Positions 27,649 to 36,507 of a DNA stretch of 64,000 bases are shown here, piece by piece. The stretch is from Amycolatopsis roodepoortensis (GTDB lineage: Bacteria; Actinomycetota; Actinomycetes; Mycobacteriales; Pseudonocardiaceae), in the NCBI RefSeq assembly GCF_014873915.1, contig NZ_JADBEJ010000001.1, positions 1,488,001 to 1,552,000 on the forward strand, given 5' to 3'. Positions within the stretch are counted from its first letter, which is position 1. Each line of letters begins with the position of its first letter. The notes under the pieces are model-generated. The model was not told the DNA's origin and ran no database searches. It was given only the letters and a program-made list of their open reading frames with translations. The position numbers were made by a program, and so were the translations under genes.

Positions 27649-28673
27649 CCACCGGCCTGGTGATCGAGCGGTTCGACCCGTCTCTGGCCACGGAAGCGGA
27701 CTTCGTCGTCTGCCACCGGGTGATGCTGGCCAGTCAGGTCGTGGACCGGCCCGGAGAACCTCCACTGCCACTCGCGGAGCTGGTCGCTCGGATGAAGAGG
27801 CCCATGCCGGGTTCGGGCGCGGTCGCGTACTGGCTGGGCCGTCGCGGCGGGGAGGTCGTGGCGTTCGCCCAGGTGTGTTTCCTCGACGAGGAGAACAGCG
27901 ATATCGGGCTGACCGACGTGCGGGTGCATCCCGCATACCGTCGCCAGGGGATCGGGGTCGCGATGTTGCGTGCGCTGCTCCCGGAGCTGAGGATCCAGGC
28001 GCGCCGGGTCGTCGAGTGCTGGGAAGTGGTCGCGGGCACCGCGGGACAGCGGTGGGCCGAGGCGCTGGGGTTCCGGCCGGTACGCGTGATCACCAGGCAG
28101 GTGCTGGTGATCGCCGACGTCGACCGGAGGTCGTGGGAGGTCGACGTGCCCGCCGGGTACCGGCTGCTGCGGTGGCGGGGATCCGCCCCGGACGGCGTCG
28201 TCGATTCCTACGCCGTGGCACGAGGGGCGATCCACGACGCCCCCTTGGGGGAATCGGGTTACCGGTGGCCGGAATGGTCGGTGCCACGGGTGCGGGAGAA
28301 GGAAGCGGAGCTGCGGGCACAGGGGCTCGTGCAGCGGGTGGTCGTCGCCTTGCACGAGCTGTCCGGGACGGTCGCCGGCTTCACCGAACTCTGCACCCAT
28401 CCCCGGCGTCCCGACTGGGGATACCAGCGCGACACGGCCGTGCTCGCCGCGCACCGCGGCGCGGGCTTGGGGCGGTGCGTCAAGGCGCACATGATGCGGT
28501 GGCTGCTCGTCGATTGTCCCGCACTGGAGCGGATCGGCACCACGACCGGCGCCGAGAACGCGCACATGATCCGCGTCAACCGCGAGATGGGTTACACGGC
28601 CCTGCGTTCCCTGGTCGCCGTCCAGCAGGAACTCACCGCCGTGGAGAATCGGCTGGCGACGCCACGCCGGTAA
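27645..28673 (+). CDS. Double GNAT-domain acetyltransferase
   Basis: This 342-residue protein contains two GCN5-type N-acetyltransferase domains. The first has its CoA-binding motif at VRVHPAYRRQGIGVAMLRAL (about residues 88-110). The second has VLAAHRGAGLGRCVKAHMMRW (about 266-290) followed by the NAHMIRVNREMGY signature. Two-domain GNATs of this kind include mycothiol synthase-like and antibiotic-modifying enzymes. It is the last gene of the SDP-like operon, with its start overlapping the SdpB stop. It might acetylate the peptide or protect the producer. GTG 27645 is fixed by the overlap; an upstream in-frame start lies inside SdpB. Confidence 0.82.
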   Translation: MTTGLVIERFDPSLATEADFVVCHRVMLASQVVDRPGEPPLPLAELVARMKRPMPGSGAVAYWLGRRGGEVVAFAQVCFLDEENSDIGLTDVRVHPAYRRQGIGVAMLRALLPELRIQARRVVECWEVVAGTAGQRWAEALGFRPVRVITRQVLVIADVDRRSWEVDVPAGYRLLRWRGSAPDGVVDSYAVARGAIHDAPLGESGYRWPEWSVPRVREKEAELRAQGLVQRVVVALHELSGTVAGFTELCTHPRRPDWGYQRDTAVLAAHRGAGLGRCVKAHMMRWLLVDCPALERIGTTTGAENAHMIRVNREMGYTALRSLVAVQQELTAVENRLATPRR

Positions 28674-28968
28674 CAGGTTCGTACCGGGCGCGGGCCGACC
28701 GGGCGAACCTCTGACCAGCGAGAGTAGTAGACGAGTCTCCACCTGGTAGTGGTGCGTGTAACAATTTTCTGGAAGGCCGGAACGTTCACTGGGGTGATCC
28801 AAGCCGCGTCCGGAATCGGCTGCGCCGGACGTTCTCGCCTTCGGGAAATTCCCGAATCCGAACCTGGTCTCTACTGGGGAAATTGGGTGGTAACGCCCGG
28901 CGAATCGCGCCGAGGGAAAAACCATTCCACCTGTTCTTGTTCAAGCCTGAGAAAGGTAGGAGAAGGCT
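28674..28968. other. Gap after the GNAT gene, nothing certain
   Basis: This stretch is less GC-rich than coding DNA. A frame from GTG 28749 to 29003 is open, but its third codon positions show none of the G/C bias of real genes here, so I do not call it. It probably holds the promoter and leader of the small ORF at 28969. Confidence 0.5.
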
Positions 28969-29085
28969 GTGCGAAAGTCGTCCGACGCGACATCGAACGG
29001 TGAAACAGTGGAATTCCGGTCACCGGGTTCCGGGGGGTCGACCTCCTCGGAAGTCGACTGGCCGAGTCACTCTGGCCGGATATAG
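28969..29085 (+). CDS. Possible 38-residue small peptide
   Basis: A GTG start preceded by AGGAGAAGG opens a 38-codon frame. The product starts VRKSSDATSNGETVEF and ends SEVDWPSHSGRI. It has a polar N-terminal half and a glycine- and serine-rich middle, with no cysteine. Nothing in it matches a family I know. It sits alone between the SDP-like operon and the convergent aldo-keto reductase gene, and is followed by a 14-bp hairpin. A peptide precursor or a leader peptide are possible, and so is chance. Confidence 0.35.
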   Translation: MRKSSDATSNGETVEFRSPGSGGSTSSEVDWPSHSGRI

Positions 29086-29159
29086 GCGGGGTAAGGCGAT
29101 TTCGGCTTGACCGGGCGTCCCGGTCGTCGCCCGTAGGTACCGTTTCGCAGTGCGGATAG

Positions 29160-29206
29160 CGCGTTCGGCCTGATCGTCGGTGGAAGGAACGGTCAGGCCG
29201 AACGCG
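29160..29206. terminator. Hairpin terminator before the aldo-keto reductase 3' end
   Basis: A perfect 14-bp stem (29160-29173 with 29193-29206) with a 19-nt loop lies 15 bp from the end of the reductase gene. It probably terminates transcripts from both sides. Confidence 0.7.
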
Positions 29207-29221
29207 AACCGCGGCCGCCGG

Positions 29222-30214
29222 TCACCACAAATGGTGAAGCTGCCCCCGAATCCGACGGTCGTAGATCTCCTCGACGGCGCTGAGCGTCGCCGCGGAAAGC
29301 GGGGGCGAGCCGGCGGCGGCCGCGTTCTCCCGCGCCTGTTCGACGCGCGTGGCGCCCGGGATCACCGATGTCACCCCGGGCTGGTCGATGATCCAGCGCA
29401 GTGCGAGCTGCGCCGGAGTCCGCTGCTCCGATGCGAGTTCACCGAATTCCCGTGCCGCCGCGACACCGGTGGCGTAGTCGATGCCGGAGAAGGTCTCACC
29501 GACGTCGAAGGCCTCGCCGTTCCGGTTGTAGGTGCGGTGGTCGTCGGGCGCGAAAGCCGTATCGTGACGGAACTTCCCGGACAACAGGCCCGACGCCAGG
29601 GGAACCCTGGCGATGATGCCGACGCCCGCGGCCCGCGCGGCGGGCAGGACGCGTTCGAGTGGCTTGCGGCGGAAGGGATTCACGATGATCTGCACACTGG
29701 CGACAGCAGGCTGGGCGATCGCGGCCAGTGCCTCGTCGCACCGTTCCACGCTGACGCCGTACGCGGTGACACGCTTCTCGTCGACCAGCGTGTTCAGGGC
29801 GTCGTAAACCGCGGCGGTGCCGAAGACCGGTGTCGGCGGACAGTGCAGCTGCACGAGATCGAGCGTGTCCACGCCGAGGTTGGCCCGTGAGCGGTCTGTC
29901 CAGGCCCGGAAGTTGTCCAAGGTGAACTCGGCGGGATCCTGCGGTCCGCGCCTGCCCATCTTCGTCGCCACGAGGAGGTCCTCAGCGCCCTTGCCGTCGA
30001 ATTCGCGCAGGAACCGGCCGATCAGGCGCTCGCTGCGCCCGTCTCCGTACACGTCCGCGGTGTCGAAGAACGTGATGCCGGAATCCGCGGCCGCCCGCAG
30101 GATCGCCACCGCGTCGTCCTCGTCCACCGAACCCCAGTTCGCGCCCAATTGCCAGGTCCCGAGGCCGATCACCGAAGCCCGTTGCCCGGTCCTGCGGAAT
30201 GTCCTCTGCTCCAT
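29222..30214 (-). CDS. Aldo/keto reductase
   Basis: This 330-residue NADPH-dependent reductase has a TIM-barrel fold. The catalytic tetrad is visible: Asp and Tyr in FFDTADVYGDG, Lys in LLVATKMG and His in DLVQLHCPP. The cofactor-binding end reads VTSVIPGATRVEQARENAAA. Length and motifs are normal for the AKR family that reduces aldehydes and ketones of sugars or polyketides. It is divergent from the ABC exporter pair and shares an intergenic region that carries TTGCCA repeats. It may therefore belong to the cluster as a tailoring enzyme, but a general detoxification role cannot be excluded. Confidence 0.9.
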   Translation of the reverse strand: MEQRTFRRTGQRASVIGLGTWQLGANWGSVDEDDAVAILRAAADSGITFFDTADVYGDGRSERLIGRFLREFDGKGAEDLLVATKMGRRGPQDPAEFTLDNFRAWTDRSRANLGVDTLDLVQLHCPPTPVFGTAAVYDALNTLVDEKRVTAYGVSVERCDEALAAIAQPAVASVQIIVNPFRRKPLERVLPAARAAGVGIIARVPLASGLLSGKFRHDTAFAPDDHRTYNRNGEAFDVGETFSGIDYATGVAAAREFGELASEQRTPAQLALRWIIDQPGVTSVIPGATRVEQARENAAAAGSPPLSAATLSAVEEIYDRRIRGQLHHLW

Positions 30215-30291
30215 CCGAACCGTCCTTGTCCGTCTTCCGGGTCAACGCACCAGGCAGTCCGTCACGCGGAATGCACTGCGGGAACCCCGGT

Positions 30292-30319
30292 TTGCCAATC
30301 TGGGCGATAAGATTTGCCA
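30292..30319 (+). promoter_or_regulatory. TTGCCA direct repeat upstream of the ABC exporter
   Basis: TTGCCA at 30292-30297 and 30314-30319 are in the same orientation and exactly 22 nt apart. An inverted copy lies at 30335-30340. The region separates the divergent aldo-keto reductase and ABC transporter genes. No clear -10 element fits. Confidence 0.6.
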
Positions 30320-30401
30320 TAGTGTCGCACAGTCTGGCAAGCTGTGGAAACCTCCGGTGATCCCGCGGGAGGCGGTGAGGCACGGTGACGGAGGTTGGCA
30401 C

Positions 30402-32279
30402 GTGACCGCTCTGGTGGGCCTGGTGTGGCGGCGTGCGGGCCGCTGGCTGCGGATATTGAGTCTGCTGCGCTACGTACCACCCGCCACGCTGGCGATGGCG
30501 CTGCTGCTCAACGTGCTGCTCGGGTTGCTCCCGATCGGCTTCGTCGTCGCCATGAGCGTGCTGCTGCAGCGAGTACCCGCCGCGATCGGCGGCGATCCCG
30601 CCGCGTGGACGGCGCTGCTCGCCGTCTTGGCCGTGGCCGGTGCCGCTTTCGGGCTGCAGCAGACACTCGCGCCGTTCCAGGCCGCGGCCGGTGAACTGGT
30701 CATGCGGCATGTCGACGGCCGATGCCGTGTCCTGCTCATGCGCGCCGCGCTGGTGGACGCGCCGGCGATGGCGCTGGACGACCCGGAGCTGCTCGACGAC
30801 GTCAACGCCGCGCGAGAGGCTTTCGACCGCGCTTCCGCGTCGCCGGGCGACGCGGCCGCCGGTGCCGTGGCCCTCGTGGCCAGGTACACGCAACTCGTCG
30901 GTGCGGTCGTCCTCGTCGGTATCACCTTGAGTCCGCTGGCCGCCGTCGTGATCGGCGTGACGGCCGTGGTGATCCGCTTCGGTCAACGCGGTTCCCTTGG
31001 CAAGTTCGGTGATTTCTACGACGGGCTGGCCGGGGAGCGGCGCAAGGTGTCCTATGTGAAGGCACTCGCGTCCGGTCCGCAGGCGGCCAAGGAGATCCGT
31101 CTTCTCGGGCTGGTCGACTGGCTGCGCGACCGGCACCGCCGGGACGACCTCGGTTACCTGCGCACGATGTGGCGAGGCAGGCGGGCGCTGCTCGGGCCGC
31201 CGTTCCTGTGGTTGTCCGCGGCCGGGCTCGTCGGTGCCACGGTCGTGTTCCTCCTGCTGGCCGGGCACGGTGGACTGAGCCTGCTCGAACTGGGCATCGC
31301 GCTGCAATCGGTGCTGATCCTGATGCGGTTCGGCGTCTACTTCCCGGAATGCGACGTGCAGACCCAGTACGGGTCGCTGGCCTACGAGGCGTTGCTGGCG
31401 TTCCGCGACAAAGGCCGCTCCCTGCGCCCGCTCGAATCCGGCCTGTCCTTGCCTGCCGACGGCCTGCCACAGCGGTCGATCCGGTTCCACGACGTCGGAT
31501 TCCGGTATCGCCCCGATGGCCGCGAGGTGCTCGCGGGGCTCGATCTCGAAGTGCCGGCCGGCACTTCGCTGGCCGTGGTCGGCCTCAACGGCGCCGGCAA
31601 GACCACACTGGTCAAGCTCCTGACGCGGCTGTACGACCCGACCAGCGGACGGATTTCCGTCGACGGGCACGATCTGCGCGACATCGAGCCGGGGGACTGG
31701 CATCGGCGGCTCGCCGTGATCTTCCAGGACTACGTTCGCTACGAACTTTCCTTCGCCGACAACATCGCGCTCGGCGCGCCGGAGTTCGATGCCTCGGACG
31801 AGGAGCTGCTGGCGGCGGCCCGGCGCGCGGGAGCGGCGGAAATGCTGGGGTCCATGCCGGGCGGTCCGCGGACCGTGTTGTCCCGTCAGTACGAGGGTGG
31901 CCGGGACCTTTCCGGCGGCCAGTGGCAGCGGGTGGCACTGGCCCGCGCCCTGCACGCGGTGAACGCGGGAGCTTCGGTGATGGTCCTCGACGAGCCCACC
32001 GCGCAACTCGACGTGCGCGCCGAGGTCGAGTTCTTCGACCGCTTCCTGGACATCACCCGCGGCCTGACCACGGTGATCATCTCGCACCGGTTCTCCACCG
32101 TCCGCCGGGCGGACCAGATCGTGGTCCTGGAACACGGCCGGGTCGCCGAACGCGGCACTCACGACCAGCTGCTCGCGGCGGGCGGGCGGTACGCCACCCT
32201 GTTCCGCCTGCAGGCGGAACGGTTCACCGACGAAACGGCGACGCCGGTTCTCGAATCCACAATGGACGAGGTTTCATGA
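30402..32279 (+). CDS. ABC exporter, fused membrane and ATPase domains (first of pair)
   Basis: This 625-residue half-transporter has an N-terminal six-helix membrane domain (residues 20-340) and a C-terminal ATPase. Walker A is GLNGAGKTT, the signature is LSGGQ, Walker B is VMVLDEPTAQ and the switch histidine is in ISHRFSTV. It lacks a C39 peptidase domain, so it would not cleave a double-glycine leader. GTG 30402 has GGAGG seven bases upstream. The next gene overlaps by four bases and encodes a similar half-transporter, so they probably form a heterodimer exporting the cluster product. Confidence 0.9.
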   Translation: MTALVGLVWRRAGRWLRILSLLRYVPPATLAMALLLNVLLGLLPIGFVVAMSVLLQRVPAAIGGDPAAWTALLAVLAVAGAAFGLQQTLAPFQAAAGELVMRHVDGRCRVLLMRAALVDAPAMALDDPELLDDVNAAREAFDRASASPGDAAAGAVALVARYTQLVGAVVLVGITLSPLAAVVIGVTAVVIRFGQRGSLGKFGDFYDGLAGERRKVSYVKALASGPQAAKEIRLLGLVDWLRDRHRRDDLGYLRTMWRGRRALLGPPFLWLSAAGLVGATVVFLLLAGHGGLSLLELGIALQSVLILMRFGVYFPECDVQTQYGSLAYEALLAFRDKGRSLRPLESGLSLPADGLPQRSIRFHDVGFRYRPDGREVLAGLDLEVPAGTSLAVVGLNGAGKTTLVKLLTRLYDPTSGRISVDGHDLRDIEPGDWHRRLAVIFQDYVRYELSFADNIALGAPEFDASDEELLAAARRAGAAEMLGSMPGGPRTVLSRQYEGGRDLSGGQWQRVALARALHAVNAGASVMVLDEPTAQLDVRAEVEFFDRFLDITRGLTTVIISHRFSTVRRADQIVVLEHGRVAERGTHDQLLAAGGRYATLFRLQAERFTDETATPVLESTMDEVS

Positions 32280-34060
32280 AGAACCTTGCTCGCACCGCAC
32301 GGTGGTTGCTCACCCTCGCCTGGCAGGCCGACCGGGCTCGCCTGCTCAAGGCGATCGTCCTGCTGACATTGGGCTACCTGGCGACGCCGGGGATCGCACT
32401 CGCCCTGGGAGCCTTCACCGACAACCTGCTCGATGGCCGGCTCGGTGCCACCTTCGTCATCGGGGTGCTCATCGCCCTGGTCCTCGTGGCCGAACTGATG
32501 ATGGGGCACTTCGCGCATCTGTACTACTACGAAGTCGGCGAACTGGCGGAGTCGCGGATCAATTCCGAGCTCATCCGCTACGTCAACGGCACTCCCGGGG
32601 TCGAGCATCTGGACAACGCGAAGTTCGCCGACACGGTCACCCTCGTGCGCGAGGAGATCCAGAAGGCGCGGGCCTACATCGAAGCGCTGCTGCAGGTGGT
32701 GCTGCTCGGCGGGCAACTGATCCTCACCACCGTCATCTTGGCTTCGCTGGAACCGTGGCTGCTGCTCCTGCCCCTCGGCGCGCTGCCGCCGGTGATCATG
32801 GGCCGCTACGCGCAGCGGTCCATCGACCGCTCGCGCGACGCCGCGGTGGAACAGAACCGGCTGGCCCGTCATCTGCTGCACGTGGCGACCTCGTCCTCGT
32901 CGGCGAAGGAAGCCAGGATCCTCGGTGCGGAGGCGGCACTGAAGCGGCGGCATGAGCGAAGCTGGCGGGAGGCGACGGCAAAGCTGTGGCGTGGGCAGCT
33001 GGCGGGAGCCGCGCTGCGCGCGCTCGGCCAGGTGACCTTCGCCGCCGCTGTCTGTGCCACCGTCTATCTCGTGTTGCTGCAGGCCGTCCGCGGCCTGGTG
33101 ACCGTCGGCGACGTCGTCCTCGTCATCACGTTGGCCGTGCAGGTCAACGCGCAGGTCGCCGCCGCGTTGAGCGTGCTGTCGACCCTGCACGCGGCGGGCC
33201 ACACCCTGCGGAGGCTGGATTCGCTGAAGACTTGGCCGACGAGGGAGCCCCGGACACCGGCCGCGGTCAGGCCCGTCCCGGCGCGGTTGCGGCACGGCAT
33301 CCGGCTCGAAGCGGTGAGCTTCAGCTACCCCGGAAGCGATCGGCCGGTGCTGCGTGAGGTCGACCTCGACCTGCCCGCCGGCCGCACTGTCGCGCTGGTG
33401 GGGGAGAACGGCGCGGGTAAGAGCACACTCGTCAAACTGTTGTGCGGGCTGTACGAGCCCACGGCGGGCCGGATACTGGTCGACGGTGTCGATCTGCGGG
33501 AAATGCCTCCGGAGGAATGGCGATCCGCGATCTCCACGCTGTTCCAGGACTTCGCGCGGCTGGAGTTCACGTTGCGGGAAAACGTGGGTGTCGGCGACCT
33601 CGCCCGGATGGGGAACGACGACGTCTTGACCGATGTGCTCGGCCGGGCCGGTGCCGAGCCGATCGTGCGGCGGGTACCGGGTGGTCTCGACGGCGCGCTG
33701 GGACACGGTTACACGGATGGCGCGGAACTGTCGGGCGGGCAGTGGCAGACGCTGGGACTCGCTCGTTCCGCACTGCGCGACCAGCCACTGATGCTCGTGC
33801 TCGACGAGCCCGCCGCGGCACTCGACGCGGCGGCCGAGCACGCGACCTTCGAGCAGTACGCCGGTTCCGCCGGTGAGGTGGGCAGCAACGGCGGCGTCAC
33901 GCTGTTCGTTTCGCACCGGTTCTCGACGGTCCGGATGGCCGACCGCATCGTCGTGCTGGAGGGCGGCAGGGTGGCGGAGATCGGTGACCACGCCGAGTTG
34001 CTCGCGAGCCGGGGGCTCTACGCCGATCTGTTCGAACTGCAGGCCCGTAGTTACAGCTGA
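32276..34060 (+). CDS. ABC exporter, fused membrane and ATPase domains (second of pair)
   Basis: This 594-residue half-transporter has an N-terminal membrane domain (residues 20-315) and an ATPase with Walker A GENGAGKST, signature LSGGQ, Walker B LMLVLDEP and switch region VSHRFSTV. Both ATPase sites of the pair look intact. Its start overlaps the stop of the first half-transporter (ATGA). A lipid, peptide or glycoconjugate cargo is plausible. The transporter pair ends just before a new promoter at 34073-34123. Confidence 0.9.
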   Translation: MKNLARTARWLLTLAWQADRARLLKAIVLLTLGYLATPGIALALGAFTDNLLDGRLGATFVIGVLIALVLVAELMMGHFAHLYYYEVGELAESRINSELIRYVNGTPGVEHLDNAKFADTVTLVREEIQKARAYIEALLQVVLLGGQLILTTVILASLEPWLLLLPLGALPPVIMGRYAQRSIDRSRDAAVEQNRLARHLLHVATSSSSAKEARILGAEAALKRRHERSWREATAKLWRGQLAGAALRALGQVTFAAAVCATVYLVLLQAVRGLVTVGDVVLVITLAVQVNAQVAAALSVLSTLHAAGHTLRRLDSLKTWPTREPRTPAAVRPVPARLRHGIRLEAVSFSYPGSDRPVLREVDLDLPAGRTVALVGENGAGKSTLVKLLCGLYEPTAGRILVDGVDLREMPPEEWRSAISTLFQDFARLEFTLRENVGVGDLARMGNDDVLTDVLGRAGAEPIVRRVPGGLDGALGHGYTDGAELSGGQWQTLGLARSALRDQPLMLVLDEPAAALDAAAEHATFEQYAGSAGEVGSNGGVTLFVSHRFSTVRMADRIVVLEGGRVAEIGDHAELLASRGLYADLFELQARSYS

Positions 34061-34072
34061 CGCCACCTGGCG

Positions 34073-34123
34073 TTGCCAAGCTCGTGGCAAGATATTACCA
34101 AGAGCTGATCGGCCCTCTAGACT
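34073..34123 (+). promoter_or_regulatory. Promoter of the PhyH operon with 22-nt spaced repeats
   Basis: TTGCCA (34073-34078) and TTACCA (34095-34100) are direct repeats exactly 22 nt apart. The second serves as a -35 and is followed after 17 nt by TAGACT (34118-34123), a good -10. The PhyH start codon lies 27 bp further on, behind GGAGG. This is one of the clearest examples of the shared cluster promoter. Confidence 0.75.
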
Positions 34124-34150
34124 CGTTGTCGTTCAACGTCTGGAGGGTAG

Positions 34151-35212
34151 ATGCCACCACGTGGCCATGACCTGTATCGAGCGGATTCGGACATTCCCTA
34201 TTGGAGTTCCGACGGCGAGTCGTATGTCGCGCAGGTCCCGTTGAAGGAAATACGGAAGACCCGGCCGTTGCGGGTCCTCTCCGAAGCGGATTTCGATTTT
34301 TGGCAAACCTGGGGCTATGTCATCGTGCGAAGGGCGATCTCGGCGTCGGCCGCGAAATCGCTGCTGGATTTCGCCTGGGAGTTCCAGGGGCTCGATCCCC
34401 GGCGGCCGGAGAGCTGGTACGCCGAGCGCGAGTTCCGGACGGAACTGGAACGGGATCTGTACATCTACGGCTTCGTCGAGGCTTACCACCACCAGCTCCT
34501 GTGGGATTCCCGGCAGACGCGGCGGGTGTACGACGCGTTCGTGGATGTGTGGGACTGCGAAGAACTGTGGGTGAGCCTGGACCGGCTCAACCTCAACCCG
34601 CCCAACATCGGGAACCGGTCCCGGTCGCTCATCCGGCCCACGGAGAAGGGGTTCGACATCGAGCTGCACTGGGACCTCGACAGCACGTTGCCGGAGCCAC
34701 CGCAACGAGTGCAGGGCATCATCGCGCTCAACGACACGCGGCCCGAACTCGGCGGCTTCCAGTGTGCGCCGGAACTGTTCCGGACCTTCGAGGAGTGGAA
34801 GGCGGAACAGCCACCGGATCGCGATCCGATCCGGCCGTCGGTCGACCGGGCGCGGACTCCGGTCGTCAGGCCGGAACTCGAGGCGGGCGACCTGCTGATC
34901 TGGAACGGAATGCTGGCACACGGAGTGGCGCCCAACACCTCCGGGAACGGTGTGCGGGCCGTCCAGTACCTCGCCATGATGCCCTCGCTGGAAGCGCACA
35001 CCACGCTGAAGCGATCGCGGGTCGAGTCCTGGCGGTGGCTGAAGACGCCGGAGTGGAACCGCACGCTGGTCGGCGCCAGGGAACGGCCCGAATCCGAGAG
35101 GTATCCGGCCGCCGAGCTGAACGACCTTGGTGCGAAGCTGCTCGGCCTCGAACCGTGGCGACGGCGGCACACTTCGCCACGAGGAGAGAAGGCATGCGGA
35201 AGATCTGCCTGA
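34151..35212 (+). CDS. Phytanoyl-CoA dioxygenase-family Fe(II)/2-oxoglutarate oxygenase
   Basis: This 353-residue non-heme iron oxygenase has the PhyH pattern. The iron-binding H-x-D is HWDLD (about residues 173-177). The distal histidine lies in WNGMLAHGVAPNTSG (about residue 257) and is followed by a 2-oxoglutarate-binding arginine at GNGVRAVQYLAMMP. It is therefore expected to hydroxylate, halogenate-like activate or otherwise oxidise a small molecule. It is the first gene of an operon with a DUF6271-like protein, a PLP decarboxylase and an acetyltransferase. It overlaps the next gene by 19 bp. Confidence 0.85.
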   Translation: MPPRGHDLYRADSDIPYWSSDGESYVAQVPLKEIRKTRPLRVLSEADFDFWQTWGYVIVRRAISASAAKSLLDFAWEFQGLDPRRPESWYAEREFRTELERDLYIYGFVEAYHHQLLWDSRQTRRVYDAFVDVWDCEELWVSLDRLNLNPPNIGNRSRSLIRPTEKGFDIELHWDLDSTLPEPPQRVQGIIALNDTRPELGGFQCAPELFRTFEEWKAEQPPDRDPIRPSVDRARTPVVRPELEAGDLLIWNGMLAHGVAPNTSGNGVRAVQYLAMMPSLEAHTTLKRSRVESWRWLKTPEWNRTLVGARERPESERYPAAELNDLGAKLLGLEPWRRRHTSPRGEKACGRSA

Positions 35213-36507
35213 CCCTGCCGACGAACAGGGCCTGCGCGGACACCCTGTCCGCCGTCATCGAAGAGGCGCGATACGCCGTCGAACGCTTCGACGTCGAAGT
35301 GCGGGTGCTGGTACTGGACAGTTCGGACGCGCACGACTTCGCCGCACACGCCCAGGTCGTCCGCGCGGCTCGCCGGGTGCCGAAGGTGAGCCTGTGGCAT
35401 CTGGACGAGGCGTACCAGCGAAGCTTCCTGAACGGGGTGATCCGGCGAGCAGGCCTCGACCGGCAGTCGCGGCTGCCCGGCTTGATGCTTCCGGCCGGTG
35501 TGTCCTATGGGGCCTGCACCAACCGCGCGTTCCTGTTCGGCGCGGCACTCGGCTGCGAGTCGGTCCATCGCCGGGATTCCGACAGCCGCTATCAGGTCGT
35601 GGACGACGCCAAGGTCTTCCCGATCCACCATGAGCTCGCTTCGCTCGGCAAGAGCGCGGCCGACGCGGCGCCCGGTGTTTCCGAATCCGAGCTGGATCCG
35701 GGTCTCGCGGAGCGGCCTGTCGTCCTGGTGGGTGGCTCCTTCGTCGGCGAACCCTCGGTGGACATCGAGGAGATCCACCGCTTGGACGAGGATGTCTACT
35801 ACGACATCGTGAGCCTCTGGGCTCCTGCCCACGCTTCGGAGGAAGAGAAGCGGAACCTGGTGAAGGAGTCCTTCCGCGGGTCCGGCGCCGGGCCGTTCGC
35901 CCGGGACCATTCGACACTGACCGTCCTCGACCCGATGCGCGTGGACATGTGCAACATCGGCTTTTCGCGGGTGCATGAGCAGATACCGCTGCTGCCGGCC
36001 ACGGATACGATCGGCAGTGACTATTTCCTGCTCCACGTCGTCCACGCCGCCGGGCTGCCCGCGGTTCAGCACAACCGCGACATCATGAACTTCCATACAC
36101 CGGAACGGCGAACCGAATCCGGCTTCGTCGGCTACCAGTTGCGGTTGGTCAAGTTCTTCCTTTCGATGCAGTACCTGAACTTCATCTACGGCCGGATGAA
36201 GACGGCGGGTGAGTCCTTGTGCGACGAACGGGATCACGTGCGCGCGTCCGCGATCTCGGCGGTTGTCAGGGAAAGTCTCGAGCTGGACGACGAGGAGAAC
36301 GTACTGCGGCTGGACTGTCTCCAGCGCGGCTACCGGAAACTCGGCGGTAAGTACACGAAACTCGCTGAAATCCTCGCGTCGCGCGGATCTCACTTGCTCT
36401 CCGAAGCTCGGCAGGACATCGCGGATTTCGCACTGTTGATCGACCACTGGGAACGACTGATGTCGGCGAGCAGGGAAGCGGATCTCGTATCCCCGCCTGG
36501 CGGATGA
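35194..36507 (+). CDS. DUF6271-like protein with a GT-A-type fold pattern
   Basis: The 437-residue protein looks like DUF6271, a family of unknown function in actinobacteria. The N-terminus (MRKICLTLPTNRACADTLSAVI) and the segment LGCESVHRRDSDSRYQ resemble a nucleotide-sugar transferase fold with a DxD-like metal motif. It is not secreted. ATG 35194 follows GAGGAGAG. It overlaps both the PhyH gene (19 bp) and the decarboxylase gene (4 bp), so it belongs to the same pathway. A glycosyl- or nucleotidyltransferase role is my inference; family membership is from memory of the sequence pattern. Confidence 0.65.
   Translation: MRKICLTLPTNRACADTLSAVIEEARYAVERFDVEVRVLVLDSSDAHDFAAHAQVVRAARRVPKVSLWHLDEAYQRSFLNGVIRRAGLDRQSRLPGLMLPAGVSYGACTNRAFLFGAALGCESVHRRDSDSRYQVVDDAKVFPIHHELASLGKSAADAAPGVSESELDPGLAERPVVLVGGSFVGEPSVDIEEIHRLDEDVYYDIVSLWAPAHASEEEKRNLVKESFRGSGAGPFARDHSTLTVLDPMRVDMCNIGFSRVHEQIPLLPATDTIGSDYFLLHVVHAAGLPAVQHNRDIMNFHTPERRTESGFVGYQLRLVKFFLSMQYLNFIYGRMKTAGESLCDERDHVRASAISAVVRESLELDDEENVLRLDCLQRGYRKLGGKYTKLAEILASRGSHLLSEARQDIADFALLIDHWERLMSASREADLVSPPGG

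Noticed and set aside
28749..29003. 84-codon ORF after the GNAT gene
   Set aside because: Third-position base use is not that of coding DNA here, there is no ribosome site, and it overlaps the better-supported small ORF at 28969.
29982..32162. Open reading frame of 726 codons on the minus strand
   Set aside because: Antisense to the ABC exporter; its composition is that of a shadow frame, and only its last part overlaps the reductase gene in a different frame.
30402..34060. Bacteriocin-processing ABC transporter (C39 peptidase type)
   Set aside because: Neither half-transporter has an N-terminal C39 peptidase domain.
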